This document shows, in pieces, positions 52,509 to 61,978 of a stretch of 64,000 bases of DNA. The stretch is from Pseudobutyrivibrio sp. (GTDB lineage: Bacteria > Bacillota > Clostridia > Lachnospirales > Lachnospiraceae). The translations under genes and the position numbers were made by a program. Each line of letters begins with the position of its first letter. The first letter of the stretch is position 1. Location of the stretch: the NCBI GenBank assembly GCA_024684955.1, contig JAIKWH010000018.1, forward strand, positions 1-64,000, given 5' to 3'. A model generated the notes under the pieces. It had not been told where the DNA came from and searched no databases. It saw nothing but the letters and a program-made list of their open reading frames with translations.

Positions 52509-53489
52509 TTGAGTGATGTCCTTTCACAAAGCGAGATTGATAATCTTTTACATGCTTTGACTTCCGGTGAATTAGATGCGGAAGAGATTAAAAACAATAA
52601 AGAAAAGCCAGTCAAAAATTACGATTTTGCTAGACCATCCAAGTTTTCAAAAGAGCACTTACGTACTCTTGAAAATATATTTGAGCATTATGGCAGATTA
52701 CTTTCTACCAATTTGCCAATATTCCTTAGAAAAAGCATACAGGTGGAGGTAATGAACTCTGAGGCTGTTACCTACATGGAGTTTTCGAATTCTCTTTCAA
52801 ACCCAGTGCTTTTAGGTATTGTTGATTTTAGCCCTCTAGAGGGCAATATCATATTAGAAATGGCATCAAATCTTGGTTATGCCATGGTTGACAGAATGCT
52901 GGGAGGACAGGGAGAGCCCCTGGATAAGGTGAGAGATTTCTCTGAAATCGAGCTTCTGATTATAGAGCGAGTTATGACCTCATGTGTTGATTTGCTCAGA
53001 GAGCCTTGGGAGAATGTAGTTGATTTACACCCTAGACTAGAGAGGATTGAGACCAACTCGCAATTTGCGCAGATAATCTCTCCTTCAGAAATGATTTCTA
53101 TTGTCACTTTAAATATTAAAGTTGGTGATGTTGAAGGACTTATGAATATTTGTTTACCATTTTTGACTTTGGAGCCAATTATGGACAAATTGAACACAAA
53201 GTTCTGGTATAGTAGTCAGAAAGAGAAAGCAGGAGATGATTATTCTGAGACTGTAGAATCCTTAATTAGCCATGCAAGAATACCTGTTAAGGCGGTTCTA
53301 GGATCTAGTGTTATTACCGTTGCTGACTTCTCTCAGCTTCAGGTAGGAGATGTTGTAAAACTAAATACCAAAGTTGATGAAGAATTAGATATTTATGTTG
53401 GAGACATCAAAAAGTTCCAGGCATTACCTGGAGCATCTGGCAAGGAATATGCTGTTAGAGTGACAGAAATAATAAGGGAGGAAGAGTAG
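52509..53489 (+). CDS. fliM: Flagellar motor switch protein FliM
   Basis: A 326-residue C-ring protein. The N-terminal LSQSEIDNLL (residues 5-14) is the CheY-P docking peptide; the middle CheC-like domain (about 45-235) contains the GGQG region and the C terminus is a SpoA domain (about 250-326). TTG 52509 is taken as start, behind GGTGGTGAG. Only one base separates it from fliY. Confidence 0.95.
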   Translation: MSDVLSQSEIDNLLHALTSGELDAEEIKNNKEKPVKNYDFARPSKFSKEHLRTLENIFEHYGRLLSTNLPIFLRKSIQVEVMNSEAVTYMEFSNSLSNPVLLGIVDFSPLEGNIILEMASNLGYAMVDRMLGGQGEPLDKVRDFSEIELLIIERVMTSCVDLLREPWENVVDLHPRLERIETNSQFAQIISPSEMISIVTLNIKVGDVEGLMNICLPFLTLEPIMDKLNTKFWYSSQKEKAGDDYSETVESLISHARIPVKAVLGSSVITVADFSQLQVGDVVKLNTKVDEELDIYVGDIKKFQALPGASGKEYAVRVTEIIREEE

Positions 53490-53490
53490 C

Positions 53491-54684
53491 ATGGGAGATG
53501 GTGTATTATCACAAGATGAGATAAATGCACTACTTAGCGGAGGAATTCCTGATGCTGCACCTGCAGGAGATACAGGACCTGCAGCTACAAGTTCAGGCGG
53601 TGGAGAACTGACAGACAAAGAAATAGATACCATTGGTGAAGTAGCCAATATTTCTATGGGTAGTGCAGCCACCACATTATTTTCTCTTGTAAATAAAAAA
53701 GTAGAAATTTCAACACCAGTTGTATCTGAAACTGATTGGGCAGCTCTTTCTAGCGGTTACGATAAATCTTGTGTTGTAGTTAGAATAGGATATACAAAGG
53801 GCATTGATGGAAGTAATGTCTTAGTCCTCAAGGAAGATGACGTAAAAGTTATCACAGACCTGATGATGGGCGGAGATGGTACAAACATCGATGGAGAAAT
53901 CACTGACCTGCATCTGTCAGCCATTTCAGAGGCTATGAACCAGATGATGGGTGCCAGTGCTACATCGCTTTCATCAATGCTTGATAAAATGGTAGATATC
54001 TCTCCACCAACAGCCACACTTACAGATTTGGCTACCATTGATGGAGGAGACATAGATGAATTCTTGACAGGTTCCTTTGTTAGAATTACCTTCAAGATGG
54101 AAATCGGAGACCTGGTTGATTCGGAGATGATGCAACTATATCCAATCTCCCTGGCCAAGGAAATGTGCAACAGCGTCCTTAACAACATGGAAACAGACTC
54201 TAATTCCACTGTGGACGCCGGAGTAGGAGGGCCAGCCCCTTCCCCTGCACCAGCGCCAGCTCCTTCCCCTGCAGCCGCTGCGGCACCTCCGCCAGCTCCT
54301 GCACCAGGCCCTGTTCCTCAGATGGATCCAAATATGGGCCAGCCAATGGGTGGACAACCTATTTATTATGCTCCACCTGGACCGCAGGTAAATGTCCAGC
54401 CTGCTCAGTTCACACCGTTTGGACCTGGATTTGCAAACCAGTTCGCACAGGAGAACATAGACTTAATTCTTGACGTTCCTCTTGATGTTACAGTAGAATT
54501 AGGTCGTACGAACAAAACTATTCAGGACATTTTAGATTTTGCACCTGGCACTATCATCGAGCTAAATAAAATAGCCGGTGAACCAATAGATGTACTTGTT
54601 AATGGCAAGTACGTGGCAAAAGGCGAAGTAGTTGTTATTGAAGAGTCTTTTGGTGTACGTATTACAGAAATTATTAAGGACTAA
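53491..54684 (+). CDS. fliY: Flagellar motor switch phosphatase FliY
   Basis: A 397-residue protein with an N-terminal peptide like that of FliM (LSQDEINALLSGG), a CheC-like domain with two phosphatase-type motifs (EVANISMGSAA; SEAMNQMMGASA), a Pro/Ala-rich linker (about 248-310), and a C-terminal FliN/SpoA domain (about 325-397; LDVPLDVTVELGRT). FliY replaces FliN in Firmicutes and dephosphorylates CheY-P at the switch. The Pro/Ala linker is low complexity but stays in frame. Confidence 0.95.
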   Translation: MGDGVLSQDEINALLSGGIPDAAPAGDTGPAATSSGGGELTDKEIDTIGEVANISMGSAATTLFSLVNKKVEISTPVVSETDWAALSSGYDKSCVVVRIGYTKGIDGSNVLVLKEDDVKVITDLMMGGDGTNIDGEITDLHLSAISEAMNQMMGASATSLSSMLDKMVDISPPTATLTDLATIDGGDIDEFLTGSFVRITFKMEIGDLVDSEMMQLYPISLAKEMCNSVLNNMETDSNSTVDAGVGGPAPSPAPAPAPSPAAAAAPPPAPAPGPVPQMDPNMGQPMGGQPIYYAPPGPQVNVQPAQFTPFGPGFANQFAQENIDLILDVPLDVTVELGRTNKTIQDILDFAPGTIIELNKIAGEPIDVLVNGKYVAKGEVVVIEESFGVRITEIIKD

Positions 54685-54708
54685 TAATATATTTAAGGAG
54701 ATGAAGAC

Positions 54709-55071
54709 ATGGCAAAAAACATTTTAATTTGTGACGATGCAGCATTTATGAGAATGATGATCAAGGATATTCTCACAAAGAATGGTTACAATGTAGTTGG
54801 AGAGGCTGAAAACGGCAAAATCGCTGTTGATAAGTATGCTGAACTTACTCCTGATCTTGTCCTTCTCGACATCACAATGCCTGAGATGGATGGCATTGGC
54901 GCGTTAAAAGCTATTAAGGAAAAGGATCCTAATGCTTGCGTTATCATGTGTTCTGCTATGGGCCAGCAGGCTATGGTTATTGAGGCAATTCAGTCTGGAG
55001 CAAAGGACTTTATTGTAAAACCATTCCAGGCTGAGCGTGTTCTTGAGGCTGTTAAGAAGGTTATCGGATAA
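54709..55071 (+). CDS. cheY: Chemotaxis response regulator CheY
   Basis: A 120-residue single receiver domain. Acidic pocket D9-D10, phosphorylation site D54 in LLDITMPEMDG, the switch residues in MCSAMG and K103-P in DFIVKPF. CheY-P binds FliM/FliY to change rotation sense. It sits between fliY and fliO, as in other Firmicutes. Its stop overlaps the fliO start by one base. Strong codon bias suggests good expression. AAGGAGATG precedes the ATG. Confidence 0.96.
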   Translation: MAKNILICDDAAFMRMMIKDILTKNGYNVVGEAENGKIAVDKYAELTPDLVLLDITMPEMDGIGALKAIKEKDPNACVIMCSAMGQQAMVIEAIQSGAKDFIVKPFQAERVLEAVKKVIG

Positions 55072-55439
55072 TGTTTCTGGCGTCTTCTTCAGTGGAGAGT
55101 TTTTTCCAACTAATATTCATTCTTATAGTATTTGTTGGAATATTGTTTGTCACATACTATGTCACCAGGTGGATTGCGGGATATCAAAAGGCCCAAAATG
55201 TAAATAACAACCTGGAGATTATAGAGACAATAAAGCTTACCAATGGTAAATATGTGCAGTTGATTCGAGCTGGTATTGACACCTTCTTTGTTATTGCAAT
55301 AGGGAAGGATGAAATAACTATGCTCGGAGAACTGAGTTTAGATCAGCTCAAAGAGTTGAAAACAGCGGATGAAGTTTTGCCCTTCTCTAATCAGATAGAT
55401 TTCAAATCTATCCTAGAAAAGGTGTCAAAGAAAAAATAA
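55071..55439 (+). CDS. fliO: FliO/FliZ-like flagellar export protein
   Basis: A 122-residue protein with one membrane segment (about 10-32) and a cytosolic domain (NNLEIIETIKLTNGKYVQLIRAG; LGELSLDQLKEL). It fits FliO (FliZ in Bacillus), which helps assemble the FliP ring of the export gate. Start overlaps the cheY stop; the gene precedes fliP, which supports the call. Confidence 0.8.
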   Translation: MFLASSSVESFFQLIFILIVFVGILFVTYYVTRWIAGYQKAQNVNNNLEIIETIKLTNGKYVQLIRAGIDTFFVIAIGKDEITMLGELSLDQLKELKTADEVLPFSNQIDFKSILEKVSKKK

Positions 55440-55456
55440 CCAAATCAGAATATGTT

Positions 55457-56305
55457 ATGAATAAATTTAAGAAAGCCTATGTTGTTGCTAGCCTGGCATT
55501 TAGCCTAATTGTGGCTGGATTTGCCTTGTATTCAAACTCTGCAACAGTATATGCAACTGAATATAGCACTGACTATGGGGCGGGCAATGATGATTATGGA
55601 GCAACTGAAAATGCTCCTAATTCATCAGACGAGACAGTAGGAGATGGAGGTTTTTCTCTTACTTTTGATGGGGAATCCGGTAATTTTTCTGCAACACTGA
55701 GAATGTTGTTGGTCCTCACCATTATTTCTCTTGCACCGTCTATTTTGATTATGATGACATCTTTTACCAGATGCATTATAGTCCTACATTTCGTTCGTGC
55801 TGCCATTGGTACTAATACAGCGCCACCTAACCAGGTTCTCATTGGTTTGGCGTTGTTTTTAACATTGTTTATTATGTCTCCTACACTTAATTCAATTAAG
55901 ACAGAGGCCATTGAACCCTTTGATGCAGGAGAGATTACACAAGAGCAGGCTATTGAAGCGGCTATTGAGCCTGTTCGCCAGTTTATGTATGGACAGACCC
56001 AAACAAAGGACTTGGACCTTTTTTGCGATATAGCCAATGTTACATACGAAGATGTGGATGATGTGGAATTTACGGTTTTGGTTCCAGCATTTATTTTGTC
56101 AGAGTTGAGGACTGCCTTTATTATAGGATTCCTTATCTACATTCCATTTATTGTTATTGACATGGTTGTTGCATCAGTCCTTATGTCCATGGGTATGATG
56201 ATGCTACCACCTACCACCATTTCATTACCTTTCAAGGTATTATTGTTTGTCTTGGTAGATGGATGGGATCTTGTAATAGGCGGGTTGGTTAAAACATTTT
56301 ATTAG
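55457..56305 (+). CDS. fliP: Flagellar export gate protein FliP
   Basis: A 282-residue membrane protein. FliP proteins have a cleavable signal; here the N terminus (about 1-33) is one, followed by a roughly 40-residue acidic stretch before the conserved core. The core has four membrane segments and FliP signatures: LRMLLVLTIISLAPSILIMM, TRCIIVLHFVRAAIGT and MGMMMLPPTTISLPFKVLLF. Five copies form the export pore with FliQ and FliR. No strong ribosome site is visible before ATG 55457. Confidence 0.95.
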   Translation: MNKFKKAYVVASLAFSLIVAGFALYSNSATVYATEYSTDYGAGNDDYGATENAPNSSDETVGDGGFSLTFDGESGNFSATLRMLLVLTIISLAPSILIMMTSFTRCIIVLHFVRAAIGTNTAPPNQVLIGLALFLTLFIMSPTLNSIKTEAIEPFDAGEITQEQAIEAAIEPVRQFMYGQTQTKDLDLFCDIANVTYEDVDDVEFTVLVPAFILSELRTAFIIGFLIYIPFIVIDMVVASVLMSMGMMMLPPTTISLPFKVLLFVLVDGWDLVIGGLVKTFY

Positions 56306-56318
56306 GAGAGAATAGGTT

Positions 56319-56588
56319 ATGACTGAAGGTCAGGTACTAGATATCGTAAGAGATTCTATATTTACATTATTGAAAACTTCTTTGCCACTTCTTCTAGTTT
56401 CTCTGATTATAGGTCTTGTAATCAGTATTTTTCAGACTGTGACATCAATCCAAGAGCAAACTTTGACCTTTATTCCAAAGATTGTTGGAATATTTGCGGC
56501 TTTGATTTTCTTTGGGCCCTGGATGCTTACAGAATTAACAGAATATATTACTGCATTATGGACCAACTTCAGCATCTATCTTGGCTGA
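56319..56588 (+). CDS. fliQ: Flagellar export gate protein FliQ
   Basis: An 89-residue protein with two membrane segments (about 16-38 and 54-75) and the FliQ signature ISIFQTVTSIQEQTLTFIPK. It packs around the FliP ring. Begins 13 bp after fliP behind TAGGAGAG. Followed 8 bp later by fliR. Confidence 0.96.
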   Translation: MTEGQVLDIVRDSIFTLLKTSLPLLLVSLIIGLVISIFQTVTSIQEQTLTFIPKIVGIFAALIFFGPWMLTELTEYITALWTNFSIYLG

Positions 56589-56596
56589 CGTAATAG

Positions 56597-57376
56597 ATGT
56601 TTAGTGTTGATTTTACTTTAAAAAACTTTGAATATTTTTTACTTATACTAACTCGCATATCCATGTTTGTAGTTGTGGCTCCTTTTTTTAACACAAGAAA
56701 TACGCCAGCTATGGTTAAGATTGGTTTTTCAGCCATTGTTTCTTTACTTTTGTATTTTGTTGTGCCTTTTGATGCCCTCAATTACTCAACAGTAGTTGGA
56801 TATGCTTTTTTAGTTGTAAAAGAGGCTTTGACGGGTCTCATTATTGGATTTGCAGCCTATTGCTGCAATTTCATAATTCTTTTGGCTGGCAATATGATAG
56901 ATATGAATATAGGTCTATCCATGGCCCAAGAATATGATCCACAGACCTTTGCTCAAAACTCTGTTACAGGTACTCTTTACAATCAATTTGTAATTATGCT
57001 TCTTATTGTTTCTGGAATGCATAGGTATCTCATAAATGCATTTGTGGATGCTTTTAACCTTATTCCTTTAGGTGGCACAATTTTTAGGTGGGATTCTCTT
57101 AGCCTATCAATTATCGAGTTTATAACTGATATCTTTGTTATTGCTTTTAGGATTAGTCTGCCGGTATTTGCAGTAATTATGGTACTGAATGCGGTGCTTG
57201 GTATAATGGCAAAGGTTGCTCCCCAGATTCACATGTTCTCTGTAGGAGCCCAGCTTAAAATCATAGTAGGTTTTATCGCTTTGTTTTTGACAGTATTTCT
57301 TCTACCAAATATTGCTTCATTTATATTTGAGGAGATGAAGAAAATGATAGTTTTGTTTATACAAGGATTGCATTGA
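56597..57376 (+). CDS. fliR: Flagellar export gate protein FliR
   Basis: A 259-residue membrane protein with six hydrophobic segments, beginning in the typical NFEYFLLILTRISMFVVVAP and containing the FliR motif AEEY-like LSMAQEYDPQT. FliR completes the FliP5-Q4-R1 pore. No strong ribosome site; probably coupled to fliQ. Its stop overlaps the flhB start. Confidence 0.95.
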   Translation: MFSVDFTLKNFEYFLLILTRISMFVVVAPFFNTRNTPAMVKIGFSAIVSLLLYFVVPFDALNYSTVVGYAFLVVKEALTGLIIGFAAYCCNFIILLAGNMIDMNIGLSMAQEYDPQTFAQNSVTGTLYNQFVIMLLIVSGMHRYLINAFVDAFNLIPLGGTIFRWDSLSLSIIEFITDIFVIAFRISLPVFAVIMVLNAVLGIMAKVAPQIHMFSVGAQLKIIVGFIALFLTVFLLPNIASFIFEEMKKMIVLFIQGLH

Positions 57377-58509
57377 TGGATGAAAAGAAAAATCTTTTAA
57401 TTGCATACAACCTGCAGTTCTTTGCCAAAGACGGTGAGGGTGGAGAGAAGACTGAAGAGCCTACCAGCAAAAAATTAAGTGACGCCAGAAAAGAAGGTAA
57501 GGTTGCAAAATCTAAGGAGATAGCCAATGGAGTTTCCCTTTTAGCCTTCTTTATCAGTCTCAAGATTTTCTTTGGATATGCTGGAGATGGTTTTTCCAAT
57601 GTCTTTAGAAAGGTCTATGGGATTATTCCAGATGTGGTAAATCATAGCCCGGGAGGCCTTACTATACAAACAATTGTCTCTATTATTAATGAGATGATTT
57701 TAGACATGGCCCTTATTGCCTTGCCTTTTATGGCCTTTTCCTTTATTGCCAATTTGGTGGCAGAGATTGTCCAGGTGGGATGGAAGCCTACCCTAAAGCC
57801 TTTGCAGCCTAAATTAGAAAAATTTAATCCTATTAATGGATTTAAGAGAATCTTTTCTAAGCAGTCACTAGTCAATTTGCTTTTGGCTTTGGCTAAACTT
57901 GGCCTTATCTTTTACATTTCCTTTATGGGAGTTAAAGATCAGGTGCAAAACCTATTTATTATTTATGACATCAGCCTCTTTGCGGCCCTTAGTCTTATTT
58001 ATGAAATAATCATAGATATTGGAATTAGGATTAGCATTGTATATATAATTCTAGCCCTTGTGGACTATGCATATCAGAGATGGAAATTTAAAGATGATAT
58101 GAAGATGACTAAGCAAGAGGTCAAAGACGAGTATAAAAATACAGAAGGAGACCCACAGATTAAAGGTAAGCAGAGGCGTGTAATGATGGAGGCTTCCCAG
58201 AGGAGAATGATGAAAGCAGTCCCTCAGGCCGACGTTGTTATCACAAACCCTACCCATATTGCTGTTGCTATTAAATACGACAACACCAAGGACGAGGCTC
58301 CTAGGGTATTAGCCAAGGGTGAAGACTACTTGGCTAACAAAATTAAAGAGGCTGCCAAAGAGGCCAATGTTCCTATTGTGGAGAACAAACCCCTGGCCAG
58401 AGCCTTGTATGCCACAGTAGATATTGATCAGACTATTCCACCTGAGTTGTATCAGGCAGTGGCAGAAATCCTTGCAGTTGTTTACACACAAAGAGCAAAT
58501 GCAAGTTAA
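57376..58509 (+). CDS. flhB: Flagellar export switch protein FlhB
   Basis: A 377-residue protein from ATG 57376 (AAGG 9 bases upstream; a TTG at 57373 is less likely). The N-terminal part has the family's KTEEPTSKKLSDARKEGKVA, four membrane segments follow (about 30-205), then the cytosolic domain with the self-cleavage motif N291-P-T-H294. Cleavage there lets FliK switch specificity from hook to filament subunits. Overlaps fliR by one base. Confidence 0.96.
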   Translation: MDEKKNLLIAYNLQFFAKDGEGGEKTEEPTSKKLSDARKEGKVAKSKEIANGVSLLAFFISLKIFFGYAGDGFSNVFRKVYGIIPDVVNHSPGGLTIQTIVSIINEMILDMALIALPFMAFSFIANLVAEIVQVGWKPTLKPLQPKLEKFNPINGFKRIFSKQSLVNLLLALAKLGLIFYISFMGVKDQVQNLFIIYDISLFAALSLIYEIIIDIGIRISIVYIILALVDYAYQRWKFKDDMKMTKQEVKDEYKNTEGDPQIKGKQRRVMMEASQRRMMKAVPQADVVITNPTHIAVAIKYDNTKDEAPRVLAKGEDYLANKIKEAAKEANVPIVENKPLARALYATVDIDQTIPPELYQAVAEILAVVYTQRANAS

Positions 58510-58554
58510 TATTTTGCTAGAATACATTACTAAAACAGAAAGGAGGATATTGGT

Positions 58555-60606
58555 ATGGATTTTGCAGCAAACCTTAAAAAGTCAGACTTTGGTGTTGCGG
58601 CTTACTTAATTGCTGCCGTAATGTTCTTTATCATTCCTATCCCTAATGTCCTTCTGGATATACTATTGGCATTTAACATATCTGTAGCCCTAATTATTTT
58701 GATGAATGTGCTATTTGTAAAAGAAGTGCTAGATATGTCATTTTTCCCTACCTTACTTTTGTTTACCACAATTTTTAGAATAGCCCTCAATGTTTCTTCT
58801 ACCAGACTTATTCTTTCAACTGGTGATCCAGGAAACGTAGTAGAGACATTCGGTCAATTCGTTGGCGGTGGTAATCTGGTAATTGGTGCCATCATTTTCC
58901 TCATCCTTATTCTGATTCAGTTTATGGTTATCAATAAGGGTTCTGAGCGTGTTGCTGAAGTAACAGCCAGATTTACACTGGACGCTATGCCAGGTAAGCA
59001 GATGGCCATTGATGCAGACCTTAACACTGGTGCAATTGATGATGCTGAGGCAAAGAGGAGAAGAGACAAGATTCAAGAGGAATCAGCCTTCTTTGGAGCC
59101 ATGGATGGTGCTACAAAGTACGTAAAGGGAGATGCCACAGCAGGTCTTATTATTACAGTTATCAACCTGGTGGGTGGTACTGTTCTGGGTGTGACTAACC
59201 AGGGCCTTGGGGCAGCAGAAGCCCTTCAGCAGTTTGGTATTCTCACCATAGGTGATGGTTTGGTTTCTCAGATTCCATCCCTTCTCATTTCCCTTTCCAC
59301 AGGTATTTTGGTCACAAAGGGGTCAAAGGAAGCAGACTTTTCCGGCACCCTCATCAAGCAATTGTTTGGTGTACCAAAGGTTCTTTATATTGTTGGTATT
59401 GCCCTGTCTATGCTGGGCTTATTCACCCCTTTAAATGTGGTATTATTCCTTGGATTTGGTGCTGCATTTATTGTATCCGGATACTCAATTTCTCGTACCA
59501 TAGGTCAGGAGGAAATAGAGCAGGAGGCAGAGACGGCAGAGACGGAGGCAGAGGAAATCCGACGTCCGGAAAATGTTGTTTCTCTGCTTTCAGTTGATCC
59601 AATTGAGTTGGAGTTTGGTTATGGAATCATCCCTCTGGCTGATGTAAATCAGGGAGGAGATTTGCTGGATAGAGTCGTTATGATTAGAAGGCAGATAGCC
59701 CTAGAACTGGGTACTGTTGTTCCAATCATCAGACTGAGAGATAACATCCAGTTAAACCCTAACCAATACATCATAAAAATTAAGGGTATACAGGTGACAG
59801 AGGGAGAAATCCTTTTCGACCATTATATGGCCATGAATCCTGGATATGTGGAGGAGGAAATCACTGGTATTCCTACCTTTGAGCCATCCTTCCATCTGCC
59901 GGCTATCTGGATCACAGAAAGCCAGCGTGAGAGGGCGGAGTCTTTGGGATACACAGTTGTTGATCCACCTTCAATCATAGCCACCCATCTGACTGAGGTT
60001 ATCAGAAGTCACATTGCAGAACTGCTTACCAGACAGGATGTGCAGAATCTGGTGGACAATCTCAAGGAGACAAACCCGGTTATCGTGGAGGAACTTATTC
60101 CAAAACTGCTTGGTCTGGGAGATGTGCAAAAGGTATTGCAAAACCTTCTGTCAGAAGGAGTTTCTATCAGAGACTTGCTTACCGTATTCGAAGTATTGGC
60201 AGACCATGCTACATCTACTCACGATACAGATGTGCTGACAGAATATGTAAGACAGGGATTGAAACGTGCTATTTCGTCCAGGTATTTTGCTCCTAATGAG
60301 ACTACCCAGGTTATCACGGTGGACCCAAAGGTAGAGCAGGATATTATGGCTTCTGTAAAACAGACTGAGCAGGGTGCTTATCTCACCCTAGACCCAGAGA
60401 GAATCAAGGCTATTATCGATTCTTTGAAAGAGCAGGTTCAAAAGTTGGAGGATATGGGACGGACCCCAATAGTTGTCACTTCTCCAATTGTCCGCATGTA
60501 CTTTAAGGGACTGACACAGGATTATATTAAGGACTTAATTGTAGTTTCATACAATGAGATAGATTCAAACGTAGAACTTTCATCAATTGGAATGGTAACA
60601 GGATAA
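58555..60606 (+). CDS. flhA: Flagellar export protein FlhA
   Basis: A 683-residue protein with eight membrane segments in the first about 320 residues and a large cytosolic domain (about 350-683) that docks chaperone-substrate complexes as a nonamer. The FHIPEP-family core is visible (GSERVAEVTARFTLDAMPGK), as is the acidic linker around residues 322-336. AAAGGAGGA precedes the ATG. One base separates it from flhF. Confidence 0.97.
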   Translation: MDFAANLKKSDFGVAAYLIAAVMFFIIPIPNVLLDILLAFNISVALIILMNVLFVKEVLDMSFFPTLLLFTTIFRIALNVSSTRLILSTGDPGNVVETFGQFVGGGNLVIGAIIFLILILIQFMVINKGSERVAEVTARFTLDAMPGKQMAIDADLNTGAIDDAEAKRRRDKIQEESAFFGAMDGATKYVKGDATAGLIITVINLVGGTVLGVTNQGLGAAEALQQFGILTIGDGLVSQIPSLLISLSTGILVTKGSKEADFSGTLIKQLFGVPKVLYIVGIALSMLGLFTPLNVVLFLGFGAAFIVSGYSISRTIGQEEIEQEAETAETEAEEIRRPENVVSLLSVDPIELEFGYGIIPLADVNQGGDLLDRVVMIRRQIALELGTVVPIIRLRDNIQLNPNQYIIKIKGIQVTEGEILFDHYMAMNPGYVEEEITGIPTFEPSFHLPAIWITESQRERAESLGYTVVDPPSIIATHLTEVIRSHIAELLTRQDVQNLVDNLKETNPVIVEELIPKLLGLGDVQKVLQNLLSEGVSIRDLLTVFEVLADHATSTHDTDVLTEYVRQGLKRAISSRYFAPNETTQVITVDPKVEQDIMASVKQTEQGAYLTLDPERIKAIIDSLKEQVQKLEDMGRTPIVVTSPIVRMYFKGLTQDYIKDLIVVSYNEIDSNVELSSIGMVTG

Positions 60607-60607
60607 A

Positions 60608-61978
60608 ATGACAATCAACAAGTACACAGGAAAAACTGAAGAAGAAGCCAAGGAAAAAGCTAGGAAGGCTCTTGGCTCAGCTGCTATTATCATGAATGTT
60701 AAGGAGATTAAGCCAAAGGGGCTTGCAGGATTTTTTCAAAGCAAGACCTATGAGGTGACAGCTGCAATCGAAGACGATGACTTTTCGGAGGGCGCTATGA
60801 CTTTCTCAAAACAGGCCCAGGGCAACAATTTGCAAAACCAGGAAAGCCTAGCCGCTACAAACCCTAGTTTTGAGGCTGTTGCAGGAGTGGAGGGGGATGA
60901 TGCCCTTCTCCTTAAAAATGCATTTTCTGCTGTAAACGAAGTTTTGGAGAGACAGGGAATAGATGAATTAAAAGAGGAGCCAAAGCCTGTGGAGCCAGCC
61001 CCTATTCCTAAAAAAACTTTTGAGCCTACATATACTAGGCCTACCCCTGTAAAACCTAAATTTACCAGCCCAGTCACAGTGGCAGAATCCCAAGTAGACA
61101 CTACAGAGCCTATGTTTGTGGAAAGCACCAAACTTTCCGATGATTATGACAAGGCCAGCCTTTCAATTGATAATGACAATCATGTCTTTGTAAAGATGCT
61201 TTACAACGTACTTTTGGAAAACGAAGTCCAGGAGAGATACATTAATCAAGTTTTGGAGGATATGGACAAGATTTTACAGTCCAGCCATTCTCTGGATAAT
61301 TTGCTTTCTTCTGTATATCAAAAAATGGTTTTAAAGTTGGGTACTCCAAATGAGATTTCTTTTGGTACAAGGCGACCAAAGGTAGTATTTTTTATTGGGC
61401 CTACAGGTGTGGGCAAGACCACTACAATTGCAAAAATTGCTTCCAAATTCAAATTGGAGGGCAAGAAACTAGGCCTTATTACTGCTGATACCTACAGGAT
61501 GGCTGCAGCAAACCAACTTCAAACTTATGCCAATATTTTGGATGTGCCTTTAAATGTTATATATTCTCCAGATGAACTCTTAGATACAGTTAAAAAACTA
61601 TCTAGAGAAAACGAGAATCTAGACCTGATTCTGGTGGATACAATTGGTTTTTCTCACAAAAATGAAGAGCAGAAGGCGGATACTAAAAAATTGATTGAGG
61701 CTTTGGACGATATATATGAAAAGGATGTATATCTTGTCCTTTCTGCCACTACAAAATATGTTGATTTAATTGATATTGTGGATTCCTATATGGAGTTTGC
61801 AAAGTTCAATCTTTTGTTTACCAAGTTGGATGAGACAAAGTGTCTTGGAAATATTTTCAATATTAAAATATATACAGATTCACCTTTGTCATATTTGACT
61901 GTTGGGCAAAATGTACCTGATGATATTGAGGTTGTTAATGCTCAAAAACTGGTTAAACAGTTGTTGGGAGGAAAATAA
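60608..61978 (+). CDS. flhF: Flagellar SRP-like GTPase FlhF
   Basis: A 456-residue protein: N-terminal basic B domain (about 1-55), a Pro-rich variable linker (about 115-170), the N domain (about 190-245) and a G domain with G1 GPTGVGKTTTIAKIA and G4 TKLDET. The G3 motif is DTIGFSHKN rather than the usual DTAGR; D and G are kept, the Arg is not. FlhF fixes the position and number of flagella together with FlhG. Its stop overlaps the flhG start (TAATG). Confidence 0.94.
   Translation: MTINKYTGKTEEEAKEKARKALGSAAIIMNVKEIKPKGLAGFFQSKTYEVTAAIEDDDFSEGAMTFSKQAQGNNLQNQESLAATNPSFEAVAGVEGDDALLLKNAFSAVNEVLERQGIDELKEEPKPVEPAPIPKKTFEPTYTRPTPVKPKFTSPVTVAESQVDTTEPMFVESTKLSDDYDKASLSIDNDNHVFVKMLYNVLLENEVQERYINQVLEDMDKILQSSHSLDNLLSSVYQKMVLKLGTPNEISFGTRRPKVVFFIGPTGVGKTTTIAKIASKFKLEGKKLGLITADTYRMAAANQLQTYANILDVPLNVIYSPDELLDTVKKLSRENENLDLILVDTIGFSHKNEEQKADTKKLIEALDDIYEKDVYLVLSATTKYVDLIDIVDSYMEFAKFNLLFTKLDETKCLGNIFNIKIYTDSPLSYLTVGQNVPDDIEVVNAQKLVKQLLGGK

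Noticed and set aside
54240..54420. Pro/Ala-rich low-complexity stretch that could signal a frameshift or repeat
   Set aside because: The frame continues cleanly from the CheC-like part to the FliN-like part of FliY; it is a normal linker.
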